Shown here piece by piece: positions 11,740 through 20,724 of a stretch of DNA of 64,000 nucleotides. The notes beneath the pieces were generated by a model, which saw nothing but the letters and a program-made list of their open reading frames with translations, was not told the DNA's origin and did not search any database. The translations under genes were made by a program, and so were the position numbers. This stretch comes from an uncultured Halomonas sp. Lineage in GTDB: Bacteria; Pseudomonadota; Gammaproteobacteria; Pseudomonadales; Halomonadaceae. The first letter of the stretch is position 1, and every line of letters starts with the position of its first letter. The DNA is taken from positions 1 to 64,000 of the forward strand of contig NZ_CANMVL010000005.1 of NCBI RefSeq assembly GCF_947501415.1, read 5' to 3'.

Positions 11740-11752
11740 AATGAGAATTATT
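11740..11752 (-). promoter_or_regulatory. Fur box before the receptor gene
   Basis: AATGAGAATTATT matches AATGAGAATCATT, the core of many gammaproteobacterial Fur boxes, at 12 of 13 positions. It lies 34 bp upstream of the receptor start. Confidence 0.7.
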
Positions 11753-11807
11753 GCTGTTTGTTGGGCGGCATAGGTTTGCGCAATGCGCACGCCGCTATGC
11801 GCAGCGC

Positions 11808-12749
11808 TCAACCTGTTCGATAGAGGGAACTCGGCGCATGGCCGAAGCGACGGCGGAAGGCGGTGGCGAAGTTGCTGGCGTGGCGGTAGCCGCAGAAGTG
11901 GGCGGCCTGCTGCACGCTATGGCCCTGGCGCAGATAGTCGTGGGCCAGGCTCAGCCGGCACTCGCGCAGGTAGTCGAACACCGAGCGGCCGTAGGCGGCG
12001 CGGAACTTGCGCCTCAGGCTGGCGGGGCTCATGGCGGCCAGTTCGGCCAGCGCCTCCAGACGATGTTCGCCGGCGGGGTCGTGACGCAGGGTGTCGCGGA
12101 CCCGCTCCAGGCGCTGGTGTTCCTGGGGCGCCAGCGTGGGGGCCGGGGACGGTGTCGGGTCGTCGACACGACCGCCGTGGGCCAGCAGCTGCAGGCTTAG
12201 CCCCTCGAGCAGCAGGCGCTGGGCTTGGCCCCGGAGCGGCGCGGTCAGGGCCTGCTCGAGGCCTTGGCGCAGCGGCTCGGATAACGACCAGGCCTGCAGC
12301 CGGGAGGCGGCAGGTGCCGGGGCGCTCATGCCCAGCCGGGCCAGGCAGGCGTCGTCGACGCCCAGGGTCAGGGCGCGCAGGCGCTGGCCGTCGGGTTGGG
12401 CGGCGGCCAGGCCGCGGTCGGCCGCGAGTCGCACGCTGAGTGCCATGCCGGGACGGAGGGTCAGCGAGCGCCGTCCCAGGCTCACCTCGGCTTTGCCCTC
12501 GAGCATCACGATGATCGACAGCGGGGAGGCCGCCCGGGAGTAGGATTCATAGCGGTGCAGCACCTCCACGTCGGAGGCGACCAGCTGCATGCCTGGGCGC
12601 GGCGTGAATTCGCGCACCACCCCACGCACCACCGGCGCCTCGGCCCGGGGCGAGAGTCCCGGGACCCGGTAGTCGAGGCCATAGCGTCGACCATAGTTCT
12701 GTAGGTCGCGCGGGGTGTGCTGGCGCACCTCGGCGGCGGGCCGGCTCAT
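11808..12749 (-). CDS. AraC-family regulator of siderophore uptake
   Basis: A 313-residue regulator with an N-terminal sensing domain and a C-terminal pair of helix-turn-helix motifs (LEALAELAAMSPASLRRKF, and VQQAAHFCGYRHASNFATAF followed by RRRFGHAPS). It resembles the PchR/AlcR group that binds the ferri-siderophore and activates its receptor gene. The ATG at 12749 overlaps the fhuF stop, so the two genes are coupled and both should respond to the Fur box at 13.6 kb. The longer open frame upstream is antisense-like sequence within fhuF. Confidence 0.88.
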   Translation of the reverse strand: MSRPAAEVRQHTPRDLQNYGRRYGLDYRVPGLSPRAEAPVVRGVVREFTPRPGMQLVASDVEVLHRYESYSRAASPLSIIVMLEGKAEVSLGRRSLTLRPGMALSVRLAADRGLAAAQPDGQRLRALTLGVDDACLARLGMSAPAPAASRLQAWSLSEPLRQGLEQALTAPLRGQAQRLLLEGLSLQLLAHGGRVDDPTPSPAPTLAPQEHQRLERVRDTLRHDPAGEHRLEALAELAAMSPASLRRKFRAAYGRSVFDYLRECRLSLAHDYLRQGHSVQQAAHFCGYRHASNFATAFRRRFGHAPSSLYRTG

Positions 12750-13522
12750 CCGGCCGCCTTTGCTGCCTTTGCCACCTTCGACGACTTGCCGGCGCGTCGG
12801 CATTCCAGCGGGCAGTTGGCGCAGTAACCGAGCTCGTCGATCAGGTAACGGATGCAGCACAGCCGGCGCACTCGGGCAGGGCGCTCCGGCTCGGTCGGCG
12901 TGACGTAGTGCACCGGACGGTAGAGCGGGTTGCGGCGGCCGTCGGGCAAGGTGCGGCACTCCAACAGCGCCCGTGCGGGTTCGCCCTGGTCCGCGGCAGC
13001 CATGGGGTGGGTGTGGATGACGCTGGTGAAGTATTCGACGTAGTTGCCCGCGTTGCTCCAGAACACCTTGGGCGAGGCCCCGGTGACCGTGGCCAGGGCC
13101 TCGATCAGTGGCGTCAGGTGGTTATCGAGCAGGGTAGCGAAGCGCGAATGGGGATCGAGCTCGGCCAACGGCTTGCCGGCATGGCGCAGCACCAGCCCGG
13201 TGGTCTGCCCCTCGGGTGACTGCCGAAGATACAGCTCGTCCAGTCCCAGCGGCAGGTCGCGCTCGAGCAGCAGGTTGGCGGCCAGGCCGTGGGCGGCCAG
13301 GGCGCTGAAATGCCACTTGGACCACAACGATGCCACCGCCCGACGGTCGCCGTGACCATACCGGGCGCCAAACCGCGTGAACAGCGCGTCCAGATAGGCC
13401 GGGTCGAGCAGGTTTCTGGCAGGCAGAGTGCCGGCCTCGGGAGCCATTGAGACCCGTGGAGGAGGAAAACTCTTCAACGGGCCAACATAGAGCGGCGAGA
13501 GGGTGTGAGGCATGGTATCCAT
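12746..13522 (-). CDS. fhuF: FhuF-type 2Fe-2S ferric siderophore reductase
   Basis: A 258-residue protein ending in the FhuF cluster-binding motif: adjacent cysteines in RLCCIRYL, then CANC eleven residues on. FhuF reduces Fe3+ in imported hydroxamates so that iron is released in the cytoplasm. It is the first gene of the fhuF-araC transcript, leaving the divergent region with Fur boxes. A second ATG lies at 13513; the choice between them is not clear from ribosome-binding sites. Confidence 0.88.
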   Translation of the reverse strand: MDTMPHTLSPLYVGPLKSFPPPRVSMAPEAGTLPARNLLDPAYLDALFTRFGARYGHGDRRAVASLWSKWHFSALAAHGLAANLLLERDLPLGLDELYLRQSPEGQTTGLVLRHAGKPLAELDPHSRFATLLDNHLTPLIEALATVTGASPKVFWSNAGNYVEYFTSVIHTHPMAAADQGEPARALLECRTLPDGRRNPLYRPVHYVTPTEPERPARVRRLCCIRYLIDELGYCANCPLECRRAGKSSKVAKAAKAAG

Positions 13523-13590
13523 CGAGATGGTTATCGACTATGTCAGGGGTATATCGACCCTGATAGCCGTAGCGAGGTAGTTGTCCATTT

Positions 13591-13644
13591 GAGACTTATT
13601 ATCATTATATTTTGAAGTCTTTCAATGATTGATAACTATTATCA
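13591..13644. promoter_or_regulatory. Two Fur boxes in the fhuF / tonB2-operon divergent promoter
   Basis: Box 1 (13591-13609) matches the 19-bp Fur consensus GATAATGATAATCATTATC at 15 positions on the minus strand, 69 bp before fhuF. Box 2 (TGATAACTATTATCA, 13630-13644) matches the 7-1-7 form at 13 of 14 positions, 50 bp before the DUF3450 gene. Both transcripts should be repressed by Fe2+-Fur. Confidence 0.85.
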
Positions 13645-13693
13645 CTTGTGAGAGCATCCGCTCGCCATTCGTCACGGAACCAGGGAGCCTGAC

Positions 13694-14473
13694 GTGAAGA
13701 GGATTCGATCCACTCTGATAGTGGGGGCGGCTGTCTTGCTGCTTGTTACCCCCCCCTTGATGGGGCAGGAGCTGATAGAGGAAGCCAGCGAGGCACAGCG
13801 TGCTCAGGCCGAGTTGCAGATGCGCATCTATGCCGCCGATGACGCCAGTCGCGAGATGCTGGCCGAGCTGCGTCGCCTGGAAGCCGAGACACGACGCCTT
13901 CGGGCGGACAGCGAGAGCCTGGCGCCGCGTCTTGAGCGCCAGGCCGAGCGTCTGGCGACCCGCGAAGCGGCCCTGGACACTATGGCCGAGACCCGTGAAA
14001 CCTTGCCGGCGGTTGAGCAGGGGTTGCTGAAACGACTCAAGACCTGGGTAGAGGCCGACCTGCCCTTCCTGAAGCAGGAGCGTCTGGCACGGGTCGAGGG
14101 GCTCGAGAATGACATGGCAGATCCCGACCTCTCCATGGCGGAGCGCCTGGACCGCACGCTGGCCGCCTGGCGCGCCGAACTGGACTATGGTCGTGAGCTC
14201 GATGCCTGGCGCGGCACCCTGGAGGAGAGGGAGGTACGCCGAGAAGTGGACTTTTTCCGCCTGGGGCGGGTGGGGCTCTATTATCTGACGCCCGACGGAC
14301 ACCAGGGCGCCGTCTGGCGCTCCGACGAGCAGCGCTGGCAGCCGCTGGCTGAGGCCGAGCGGGTCGAACTGCGCCATGGGCTGCGTATCGCTCGCGACCA
14401 GCGGGCGCCTGAGCTGCTTACCCTGCCGGTCTCCCACTCGGTGACACCGGTCGACGCGGAGCACGCCTTATGA
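13694..14473 (+). CDS. DUF3450 periplasmic protein of the TonB2 system
   Basis: A 259-residue protein with an N-terminal signal (TLIVGAAVLLLVTPPLMG) and a long coiled coil (about 25-105) rich in RRLEAETRRLRAD-type heptads, then a compact C-terminal domain (VGLYYLTPDG...W). DUF3450 genes sit at the head of TonB2 operons in Vibrio. The start is GTG behind AGGGAG. The stop overlaps the ttpC start (ATGA). Confidence 0.85.
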   Translation: MKRIRSTLIVGAAVLLLVTPPLMGQELIEEASEAQRAQAELQMRIYAADDASREMLAELRRLEAETRRLRADSESLAPRLERQAERLATREAALDTMAETRETLPAVEQGLLKRLKTWVEADLPFLKQERLARVEGLENDMADPDLSMAERLDRTLAAWRAELDYGRELDAWRGTLEEREVRREVDFFRLGRVGLYYLTPDGHQGAVWRSDEQRWQPLAEAERVELRHGLRIARDQRAPELLTLPVSHSVTPVDAEHAL

Positions 14474-15843
14474 ACACCAGCATCAAGAGCAAGATCAGCC
14501 TGAGAGGCGTCGCAGCACTGGTTCTGGGAACCCTGCTGTTGGTGACGGTGCTGCCAGCCGCGGCGCAGAGCGATCCTCTCGCTACCCTGCGGGCCGAGCG
14601 AGAAGCGGCAGAAGCCCGAGATGCCGCGCGGCTGGCCGAGCTGGTCGAGGACCGTGATGCACTGGAAGCGGCCCTGGAGGAGGCCCGGCAGCTTCATGCC
14701 GAGGCCGAGTCGCGCCATGCCGAGCTCGAATCCCGTCAGGCCGAGCTGCAATCTCGCCGAGAGGCCCTCGATAGCCGCCAGGCCGAGCAGGGTGACGACC
14801 TGACGGCGGTGCTGGCCGTGCTGGCTCGCCATAGCGGAGAGCTGCGTGATGCCCTCACCGAGAGCTGGCTTACCGTGGGCGGCGCCGAGCTGCCGCCGCG
14901 ACTGAATGACGTCGAGGTGCTGCGCCCCGAGCACCTCGAGCGTCTCGCCGATACCCTTATTGCCCTGACGGTCGAGACCGGCCGCATTCGCGCCTTCGAG
15001 GCTCCGGTGGCTGCCAACAGTGGTGAGATTGCACCCCGCGAGGTCGTGCGCCTGGGGGATCTGGCGGCCTTCGGCGCCGGGGATCTGCTCGAACGTGGTG
15101 CCGAAGAGGGTGTGCTGGCCACGGTGACGCGTACCCCCAGCGAGGTGGCCCAGCAGCTTGCCGCCTTCCAGGCGGGTGAGGACGAGCGCATCGCCCTGGA
15201 CCCGACCGGGGGGCAGGTGATCGCGGCCCTGGCGCAGCGCCCCAGTCTGCAGGAGCGTTTCCAGCAGGGAGGCGTCGTCGGCTATGTGGTGGTGGGCCTG
15301 GGCGCCTTCGGCCTGCTGGTGGCGCTGCTGCAGTATGGCTATTTGCTCAGAGTCACCGTGGCACTACGTCGTCAACTGGCGACACTGGATCAGCTGCGTG
15401 ACGACAACCCCCTCGGGCGCGTGTTGCTGCGCTTTCGGGCGCTCTCCGATGCCCCCATGCCGGAAGCGCTGGAGGCGCGTCTCGACGAGGCGGTGCTGGC
15501 CGAGTTGCCGCGGCTCGAGCGAGGACAGCCACTGGTCAAGCTGCTGGCCGCGGTGGCCCCGCTGCTGGGGTTGCTGGGCACCGTCACCGGGATGATCGTG
15601 ACCTTCCAGGCCATCACCGTCTTCGGCACCGGCGACCCACAGCTGATGGCGGGAGGCATCAGCCAGGCACTGGTGACGACCGTGCTGGGGCTGATCACCG
15701 CGGTGCCGCTGTTGTTTGCCCACACCGCCTTGGCCGGCCGCAGTCGTCAGCTGGCCGGTGTGGTGGAGGGCCAGGCCAGTGCCGCCCTGGCCGAGCGCCT
15801 GGAGCATGGCCGACCCGCCTTCACTGCCGGTGAGAGGGGGTAG
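14470..15843 (+). CDS. ttpC: TtpC, long MotA/TolQ/ExbB-family component of TonB2
   Basis: 457 residues: signal peptide, periplasmic coiled coil (about 35-115), a further periplasmic domain, then the ExbB/TolQ proton-channel domain with membrane segments at about 275-295, 355-380 and 400-425 (LLAAVAPLLGLLGTVTGMI and the following QALVTTVLGLITAVPLL). This length and layout is that of TtpC, the fourth protein needed by Vibrio TonB2 complexes. It is coupled on both sides. Confidence 0.85.
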   Translation: MNTSIKSKISLRGVAALVLGTLLLVTVLPAAAQSDPLATLRAEREAAEARDAARLAELVEDRDALEAALEEARQLHAEAESRHAELESRQAELQSRREALDSRQAEQGDDLTAVLAVLARHSGELRDALTESWLTVGGAELPPRLNDVEVLRPEHLERLADTLIALTVETGRIRAFEAPVAANSGEIAPREVVRLGDLAAFGAGDLLERGAEEGVLATVTRTPSEVAQQLAAFQAGEDERIALDPTGGQVIAALAQRPSLQERFQQGGVVGYVVVGLGAFGLLVALLQYGYLLRVTVALRRQLATLDQLRDDNPLGRVLLRFRALSDAPMPEALEARLDEAVLAELPRLERGQPLVKLLAAVAPLLGLLGTVTGMIVTFQAITVFGTGDPQLMAGGISQALVTTVLGLITAVPLLFAHTALAGRSRQLAGVVEGQASAALAERLEHGRPAFTAGERG

Positions 15844-15844
15844 C

Positions 15845-16381
15845 ATGCTGCCGCTATGGCTTGAGCCCCTGGCACGGCTGATCGATGCCGGTGGTATCGT
15901 GCTGGTAGGCATCGCCGTGGTGGCGGCGATGCTGTTCAGTCTGGCGCTGGAACGGGTGTTGTTCTTTCGACTCACTTACCGGCGTGCTCGGCGCAGGCTG
16001 GTTCGGCGCTGGGCGCAGCGTGCCGACCATCATAGCTGGAGTGCCCTGACCGTTCGCGAGGTGTGGACCCGGGAACTGATCGCCAGGCTGCGTCGGCCAC
16101 TGCCGTGGCTCAAGCTGCTGGTGGCACTCTGCCCGCTGCTCGGCCTGTTGGGGACCGTCACCGGAATGATCGCGGTCTTCGACAGCCTGGCGCTGAATGA
16201 TACCAGCCAGGCACGTGCCATGGCCGATGGCGTGGCTCGGGCCACCCTGCCGACCCTGGCGGGCATGGCGGTGGCGGTGGTGGGGCTGCTGTTTACCACG
16301 CGGTTGGAACAGCTCATTCGGCGCGAGGGTCAGCGGCTGCATGACCGACTGGCCCGTGCCGTGGAGGAGAACGATGCGTAG
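15845..16381 (+). CDS. exbB: ExbB-type proton channel subunit of TonB2
   Basis: 178 residues with three membrane segments and the conserved LLGLLGTVTGMI motif shared with TtpC. With ExbD it forms the proton-conducting motor that energises TonB. The start at 15845 follows GAGAGGGGG; the longer frame upstream lies inside ttpC. The stop overlaps exbD by 8 bases. Confidence 0.9.
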   Translation: MLPLWLEPLARLIDAGGIVLVGIAVVAAMLFSLALERVLFFRLTYRRARRRLVRRWAQRADHHSWSALTVREVWTRELIARLRRPLPWLKLLVALCPLLGLLGTVTGMIAVFDSLALNDTSQARAMADGVARATLPTLAGMAVAVVGLLFTTRLEQLIRREGQRLHDRLARAVEENDA

Positions 16382-16784
16382 ACGCCGTATGCTTGCCGGT
16401 GACACCGGGGATAGCGGTGAGATCAACCTGACACCGATGCTCGATGTGGTCTTTATCATGTTGATCTTCTTTATCGTGACCACCAGCTTTATTAAGGAGA
16501 GCGGGGTGGAGATCGACCGCCCCGAGTCAAGTGCCGCCTCGCCCCGGCCGGATGCCCAGTTGATGGTGGCCATCACCCCCGAAGGGGCGGTGTGGGTCGA
16601 CGGAGAGCCGGTGGATGCCCATCGCGTCGGCGACGCCGTGGCCGGCCTGGTCGGCGACGAGGGGGGCGTGGTGATCCAGGCCGACCGGGAGTCGACCACC
16701 GGGCTGCTGATCGAGGTGATGGATCGAATCCGTCAGGCCGGTGTGGACAATGTCGCCGTGGCGGCGACCCGAGGGGCATCATGA
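16374..16784 (+). CDS. exbD: ExbD-type biopolymer transport protein
   Basis: 136 residues: short cytoplasmic N-terminus, one membrane helix beginning INLTPMLDVVFIMLIFFIV, in which the aspartate of LDVVF is the essential proton-path residue, and a periplasmic domain ending VAVAATRG. The start overlaps the end of exbB and the stop overlaps tonB (ATGA). Confidence 0.92.
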   Translation: MRRRRMLAGDTGDSGEINLTPMLDVVFIMLIFFIVTTSFIKESGVEIDRPESSAASPRPDAQLMVAITPEGAVWVDGEPVDAHRVGDAVAGLVGDEGGVVIQADRESTTGLLIEVMDRIRQAGVDNVAVAATRGAS

Positions 16785-17536
16785 CGCGAGCTCTGCTCTC
16801 GGTACTGGCCGGTGTCGGCATGGCACTGCTGCTGTTCTGGCTGCTGGCGTTGCTGGTCTCGCCCCCTGAGGCGGATATCGAGGTACAGGAGATGCGCCTG
16901 ACGATGACAGAGCTGGCGCCGGCGCCGGAGCCCGAAGTGGCTGAACCTGTCAGCGAGGCCCCTGCCGTGATGCCGCCTGCTGCCACGCCACTGCCGGAGC
17001 CGGCACCCTTGCCGAACACCGCTCTAACCCTGCCCGAGCCGGAGTTGCCGGCCGAGGAGCCGGCGCCAGTCGAGCTGGACAGCTCGCTTCCCGAGCTGGC
17101 CGAAGTGCCCCCCGACCCGTCGCCTGAACCGCCCCCGCCGAAGCCGCGTCATGAGCTTCGAGCGGAGCCGGCCCCGACACCGACTCCCACGCCTGCGCCC
17201 ACTTCGACGCCTTCCTCGGTGGCAAAGAGTCCCGCCGAGACGGTGGCCAAGCCCGTCAGCCGCGAGCCGGTCGACGTTGGGCAGATCGCCCCCACCCGTC
17301 GCGTGCCACCCGAGTATCCGTCTCGGGCCCAGCGCCGTGGTCTCGAGGGGTATGTCGAGCTTGCGTTCGTCATTCGGCCCGATGGCAGCGTGGATCCGGG
17401 CAGCATCAAGGTGCTCTCGGCGCGACCCTCCAACGTCTTCGACAAGGCGGCGCGCCGGTCGGTCTCGCGCTGGCGCTTCGAGCCGGCTCAGGGGCTTCGG
17501 CGGGCACGCCAGCGTCTGGAGTTCAAGCTGAGATGA
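16781..17536 (+). CDS. tonB: TonB energy transducer
   Basis: 251 residues: N-terminal anchor helix (about 5-25), a long Pro/Glu-rich periplasmic spacer (about 40-170, ending in a PTPTPTPAPTSTP run) and the C-terminal TonB domain with VPPEYPSRAQRRGLEGYVEL and WRFEPA. It contacts the TonB box of outer-membrane receptors such as the one at 9.6 kb. The C-terminal residue pattern is the TonB2 type. Confidence 0.92.
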   Translation: MTRALLSVLAGVGMALLLFWLLALLVSPPEADIEVQEMRLTMTELAPAPEPEVAEPVSEAPAVMPPAATPLPEPAPLPNTALTLPEPELPAEEPAPVELDSSLPELAEVPPDPSPEPPPPKPRHELRAEPAPTPTPTPAPTSTPSSVAKSPAETVAKPVSREPVDVGQIAPTRRVPPEYPSRAQRRGLEGYVELAFVIRPDGSVDPGSIKVLSARPSNVFDKAARRSVSRWRFEPAQGLRRARQRLEFKLR

Positions 17537-17553
17537 GTCGCGAGGAGACTCCC

Positions 17554-18621
17554 ATGCGCTACACCCTGCTCTCTTTTTCCGCCCTGCTGTTCTGCTGGCT
17601 GGTGGGCGTTTCGCTGGCCCAGGCGGCTCCTCCGCTCAAGGCCAGCTTTATCGACGACCTCAAGCAGCTGGAGGTGGCACTCCAGGAGGGGGAGGCCGCG
17701 GCGGTGGAGGCGCGTGCCCTGGCCCAGGCACGGCGCCTGGCCGGGGGCAATGCCGGCGACCGCTGGGCGCGGGCCCTCTACCTGCAGCTAGCCGCCGGCG
17801 CGACGATGCAGCAGGAGGAGCCTGTGGCGGCAGCGAACTACCTCGCCGAGGCGCGCGGTATCGAGGGCATCGAGGCGCAGCAGCACGATCGTTGGCTGCG
17901 CGACGAGGCTCGCCTGCGACTGGCCGCCGGCGATCGCGAACGGGGGAGCGAGCTGTTGGCGGAGTGGCTGGGACGTCATGCGGGCGAGCCGCGCGATTAC
18001 TGGCAGCTGGCGCGCTCCCTGGCACACCTCGAACGCTGGGAGGAGGCCGCCGATCGGGTACAGCAGGCACGCGAGCTGGCGCCGCAACTCGACGATCGCC
18101 AGCGTGCCCTGGCCAGTGTCGTGTATCGTCGTGCCGGAAGGGACGAGGCGGCGCTTTCCCTGCTCAATGCGGGGCTGACCGAGAGTCGTGATCCGCAGCA
18201 CTGGCGCGAGGCGGCGGCACTGGCTCAGCGGCTGGGCGATGTCGGGCGAGCGGCCGCCATCTGGGAAGCGGGCTGGCGTGCGGGCCTGTTGAGCGATGAA
18301 GAGGATCTGCGCCGCTTGATCGAGCTGCACCTCGCCGGCGGTACCCCGGCGCGTGCCGCCGAACATCTCGAGGAGGCACTGGCGTCGGGCGAGCTTGCGG
18401 ACAGCGAGGCGAATCGACGGCTGCTGGCCCAGGCATGGGAGCGGGCTCGCGATCGCGAGCGGGCACTGGCCGCCTGGCGAGACGTGGCGAAGCGCAGTGG
18501 CAAGGACGACGACTGGTCGAGGCTCGGCCAGCTGGCCTACGCCTGGGGGCGTGACGATATGGCGGAAGAGTCCTTACGGCTCCTGCCGTACCCCATCGAT
18601 CTCGCGCACGAAGGGCGGTAG
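17554..18621 (+). CDS. TPR protein ending the TonB2 operon
   Basis: 355 residues: signal peptide (LLSFSALLFCWLVGVSLAQA), then alpha-helical TPR-like repeats throughout (for example YWQLARSLAHLERWEEAADR and EAAALAQRLGDVGRAAAIW). TPR proteins close TonB2 operons in Vibrio and are thought to scaffold the complex. The start at 17554 is preferred because CGAGGAG is 6 bases upstream; an ATG at 17533 overlaps the tonB stop. The 3' end overlaps dinG tail-to-tail by 48 bp. Confidence 0.85.
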   Translation: MRYTLLSFSALLFCWLVGVSLAQAAPPLKASFIDDLKQLEVALQEGEAAAVEARALAQARRLAGGNAGDRWARALYLQLAAGATMQQEEPVAAANYLAEARGIEGIEAQQHDRWLRDEARLRLAAGDRERGSELLAEWLGRHAGEPRDYWQLARSLAHLERWEEAADRVQQARELAPQLDDRQRALASVVYRRAGRDEAALSLLNAGLTESRDPQHWREAAALAQRLGDVGRAAAIWEAGWRAGLLSDEEDLRRLIELHLAGGTPARAAEHLEEALASGELADSEANRRLLAQAWERARDRERALAAWRDVAKRSGKDDDWSRLGQLAYAWGRDDMAEESLRLLPYPIDLAHEGR

Positions 18622-20718
18622 GGAATCGAGCAGGGCCCGGCCGTAGCGGCGGGTCAGCACGCGCCGGTCGAGCAGGGTGATGCGGCCGTAGTCCGATTCC
18701 TTGCGGATCAGGCGGCCACAGGCCTGCACCAGCTTTATGGAGGCATCGGGCACGCTGATGCGCATGAAGGAGTTGCCGCCGCGACTCTCGATCCACTCCG
18801 CCAGGGTGGCACCCACCGGATCATCGGGCACCGCGAAGGGCAGTCGGGTGATCACCACATGGGTGAGGTAGTTTCCCGGCAGGTCGATGCCCTCGGCGAA
18901 ACTGGCTAGCCCGAAGATGATGCTGCCTTCACCGGCATCCACTCGCTTGCGATGGCGGTTGATCAGTTCGCGCTTGGGGAGGCGGTCCTGGGCCAATACC
19001 CGTCCGGCCAGATCCTTGGGCAGTGCCTTCTCCACGGCGCGAAGTTGGGCCCGCGACGAGAACAGCATCAGCACCGCCTCCTGGCGTTCGAGTCCGTTGA
19101 CGAAGTCGACGATGGCCCGCTCGTGTCCCTCACGGTCGGCCGGGTCGACGGCCTCCCTGGGGACGCTGAGCACCGCCTTCGAGTAGTCGAAGGGGCTGGG
19201 GAGTCGCTGGTAGCGGTAACGATTGGCGAGGCCGGCGCGCTCCTGCAGGCGCTCGAAACGCCCCAGGGCAGTAAGCGTCGCGGAGGTGACCACGGCGCCG
19301 AAGGTGGTGCCCCACAGGCTCTTGGCCAGGGTGTGGGCGGCCGAGACAGGACTCGCCGAGAAGGTCAGCTCGGGCTCGCCGCCGAAATGCTCCAGGGTCA
19401 GCCAGCGGGCCCGTGGCGGCTCACCCTCGGGATCCACCTCGGTAAAGGCCTGCCACAGGGCGTGGGCTTCCAGAGCGCGGCCATGCAGCAGCGCCACCAG
19501 CGGTAGCCAAGCCTCGGCCGCCTCTCGCGGCAGCCCGGTGTGCTTGTCAGGGTCGAGGCTCTCGCGCAGGATATCGGCCATGCTCTCGAGGGTGCGGGAG
19601 AGCTCGGCAAACAGCGTGACCAGTGCCGCGGCATGATCGCGCAATGCCTCGGGAGCGCGCCCCATCTCGAAACGGTGCTGGTGAAACTCCTCGCCGTCAC
19701 CAAGCCCCTGAGGGCGTCCGGCGAGCTGGTGGCCCAGGGCGAAGGCCTCCCCCAGCCGTGGTTCGGCGGCATCCATCGCCTGGGGGAGGCTGGCCAGCAG
19801 CCGCGCCAGGGTGGCTTGCCCCCCCAGGGCGGTATTGAGCTCGGTGAGCGACTTCCTGAGATTGCGCAGCCAGCGCAGGCCCGCGTTTACGCTGAAGCGA
19901 TAAGTAAAGTGGTTGAGGGCCTTGTCGGGCAGGTGGTGGCCTTCGTCGAACACATGGATGCAGTCACCCGGATCGGGCAGCACCACACCGCCCCCCAGGG
20001 AGAGGTCGGCCAGCACCAGGTCATGATTGGCGACGATGATGTCGGCCTGCTCCATATCGCGACGGGCGCGGAAGAAGGCGCAGGCCCCGAAGTGGCCGCA
20101 GCGACGGTTGGTGCATTGGCGGTGGTCCACGGTGAGGCGACGCCAGTGCTCGTCCTTGATCGCCTCGGGCCAGCTGTCGCGGTCACCCTCCCAGCGGCCA
20201 TTGCCGTAGGCATCGCCCATCGCCTTGACCAGCGCCTGAAAGTCGTCACCACCGCTGTCGAGCGCTTGCTCGAACATCGACAGGGTAGGGTTCTCCTCGC
20301 CACCGTCGAGCGCCTGGTCGAGGCGTGCCACGCAGACATAGCGGCCCCGCCCCTTGGCCAGGGCGTAGCGGAAGTCGATACCGCTATGGGCCTTGAGTGC
20401 CGGCAGATCCTGATGCAGCACCTGCTCCTGGAGCGCCACGGTGGCGGTGGAGAGCACCAATCGCTTGCCGCGGGCCTTGGCCACCGGCAGGGCGGCCAGC
20501 AGGTAGGCGAGGGTCTTGCCCGTGCCGGTGCCGGCTTCGAGCACACAGACATGCTCATCGCTGACGCGCTTGCCGGTCTCATCGGCCTCGATGCCCCCCA
20601 GGGTGCGGGCGATCTCGGCGATCATCAGTCGCTGACCGTAGCGGGGCGTGAGACCCAGGCCCTCCAGCGCATGGCGGTAGGCGGTCTGGATCTCGCCTTT
20701 CAAGGCCTCATCAAGCAT
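18574..20718 (-). CDS. dinG: DinG-type ATP-dependent DNA helicase
   Basis: 714 residues, XPD-like superfamily 2 helicase: Walker A EAGTGTGKTLA (about 61-71), DEGH box in FDEGHHL, and the iron-sulfur cysteines in YVCVAR and QCTNRRCGHFGAC (about 127, 203-214). Motif VI is in ACGRLIRKESDYG. DinG unwinds 5'-3' and clears R-loops and replication-transcription conflicts. It is convergent with the TPR gene, and six bases separate it from the helicase gene upstream. Confidence 0.92.
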   Translation of the reverse strand: MLDEALKGEIQTAYRHALEGLGLTPRYGQRLMIAEIARTLGGIEADETGKRVSDEHVCVLEAGTGTGKTLAYLLAALPVAKARGKRLVLSTATVALQEQVLHQDLPALKAHSGIDFRYALAKGRGRYVCVARLDQALDGGEENPTLSMFEQALDSGGDDFQALVKAMGDAYGNGRWEGDRDSWPEAIKDEHWRRLTVDHRQCTNRRCGHFGACAFFRARRDMEQADIIVANHDLVLADLSLGGGVVLPDPGDCIHVFDEGHHLPDKALNHFTYRFSVNAGLRWLRNLRKSLTELNTALGGQATLARLLASLPQAMDAAEPRLGEAFALGHQLAGRPQGLGDGEEFHQHRFEMGRAPEALRDHAAALVTLFAELSRTLESMADILRESLDPDKHTGLPREAAEAWLPLVALLHGRALEAHALWQAFTEVDPEGEPPRARWLTLEHFGGEPELTFSASPVSAAHTLAKSLWGTTFGAVVTSATLTALGRFERLQERAGLANRYRYQRLPSPFDYSKAVLSVPREAVDPADREGHERAIVDFVNGLERQEAVLMLFSSRAQLRAVEKALPKDLAGRVLAQDRLPKRELINRHRKRVDAGEGSIIFGLASFAEGIDLPGNYLTHVVITRLPFAVPDDPVGATLAEWIESRGGNSFMRISVPDASIKLVQACGRLIRKESDYGRITLLDRRVLTRRYGRALLDSLPPFVREIDGVRQEP

Positions 20719-20724
20719 CGTGAG

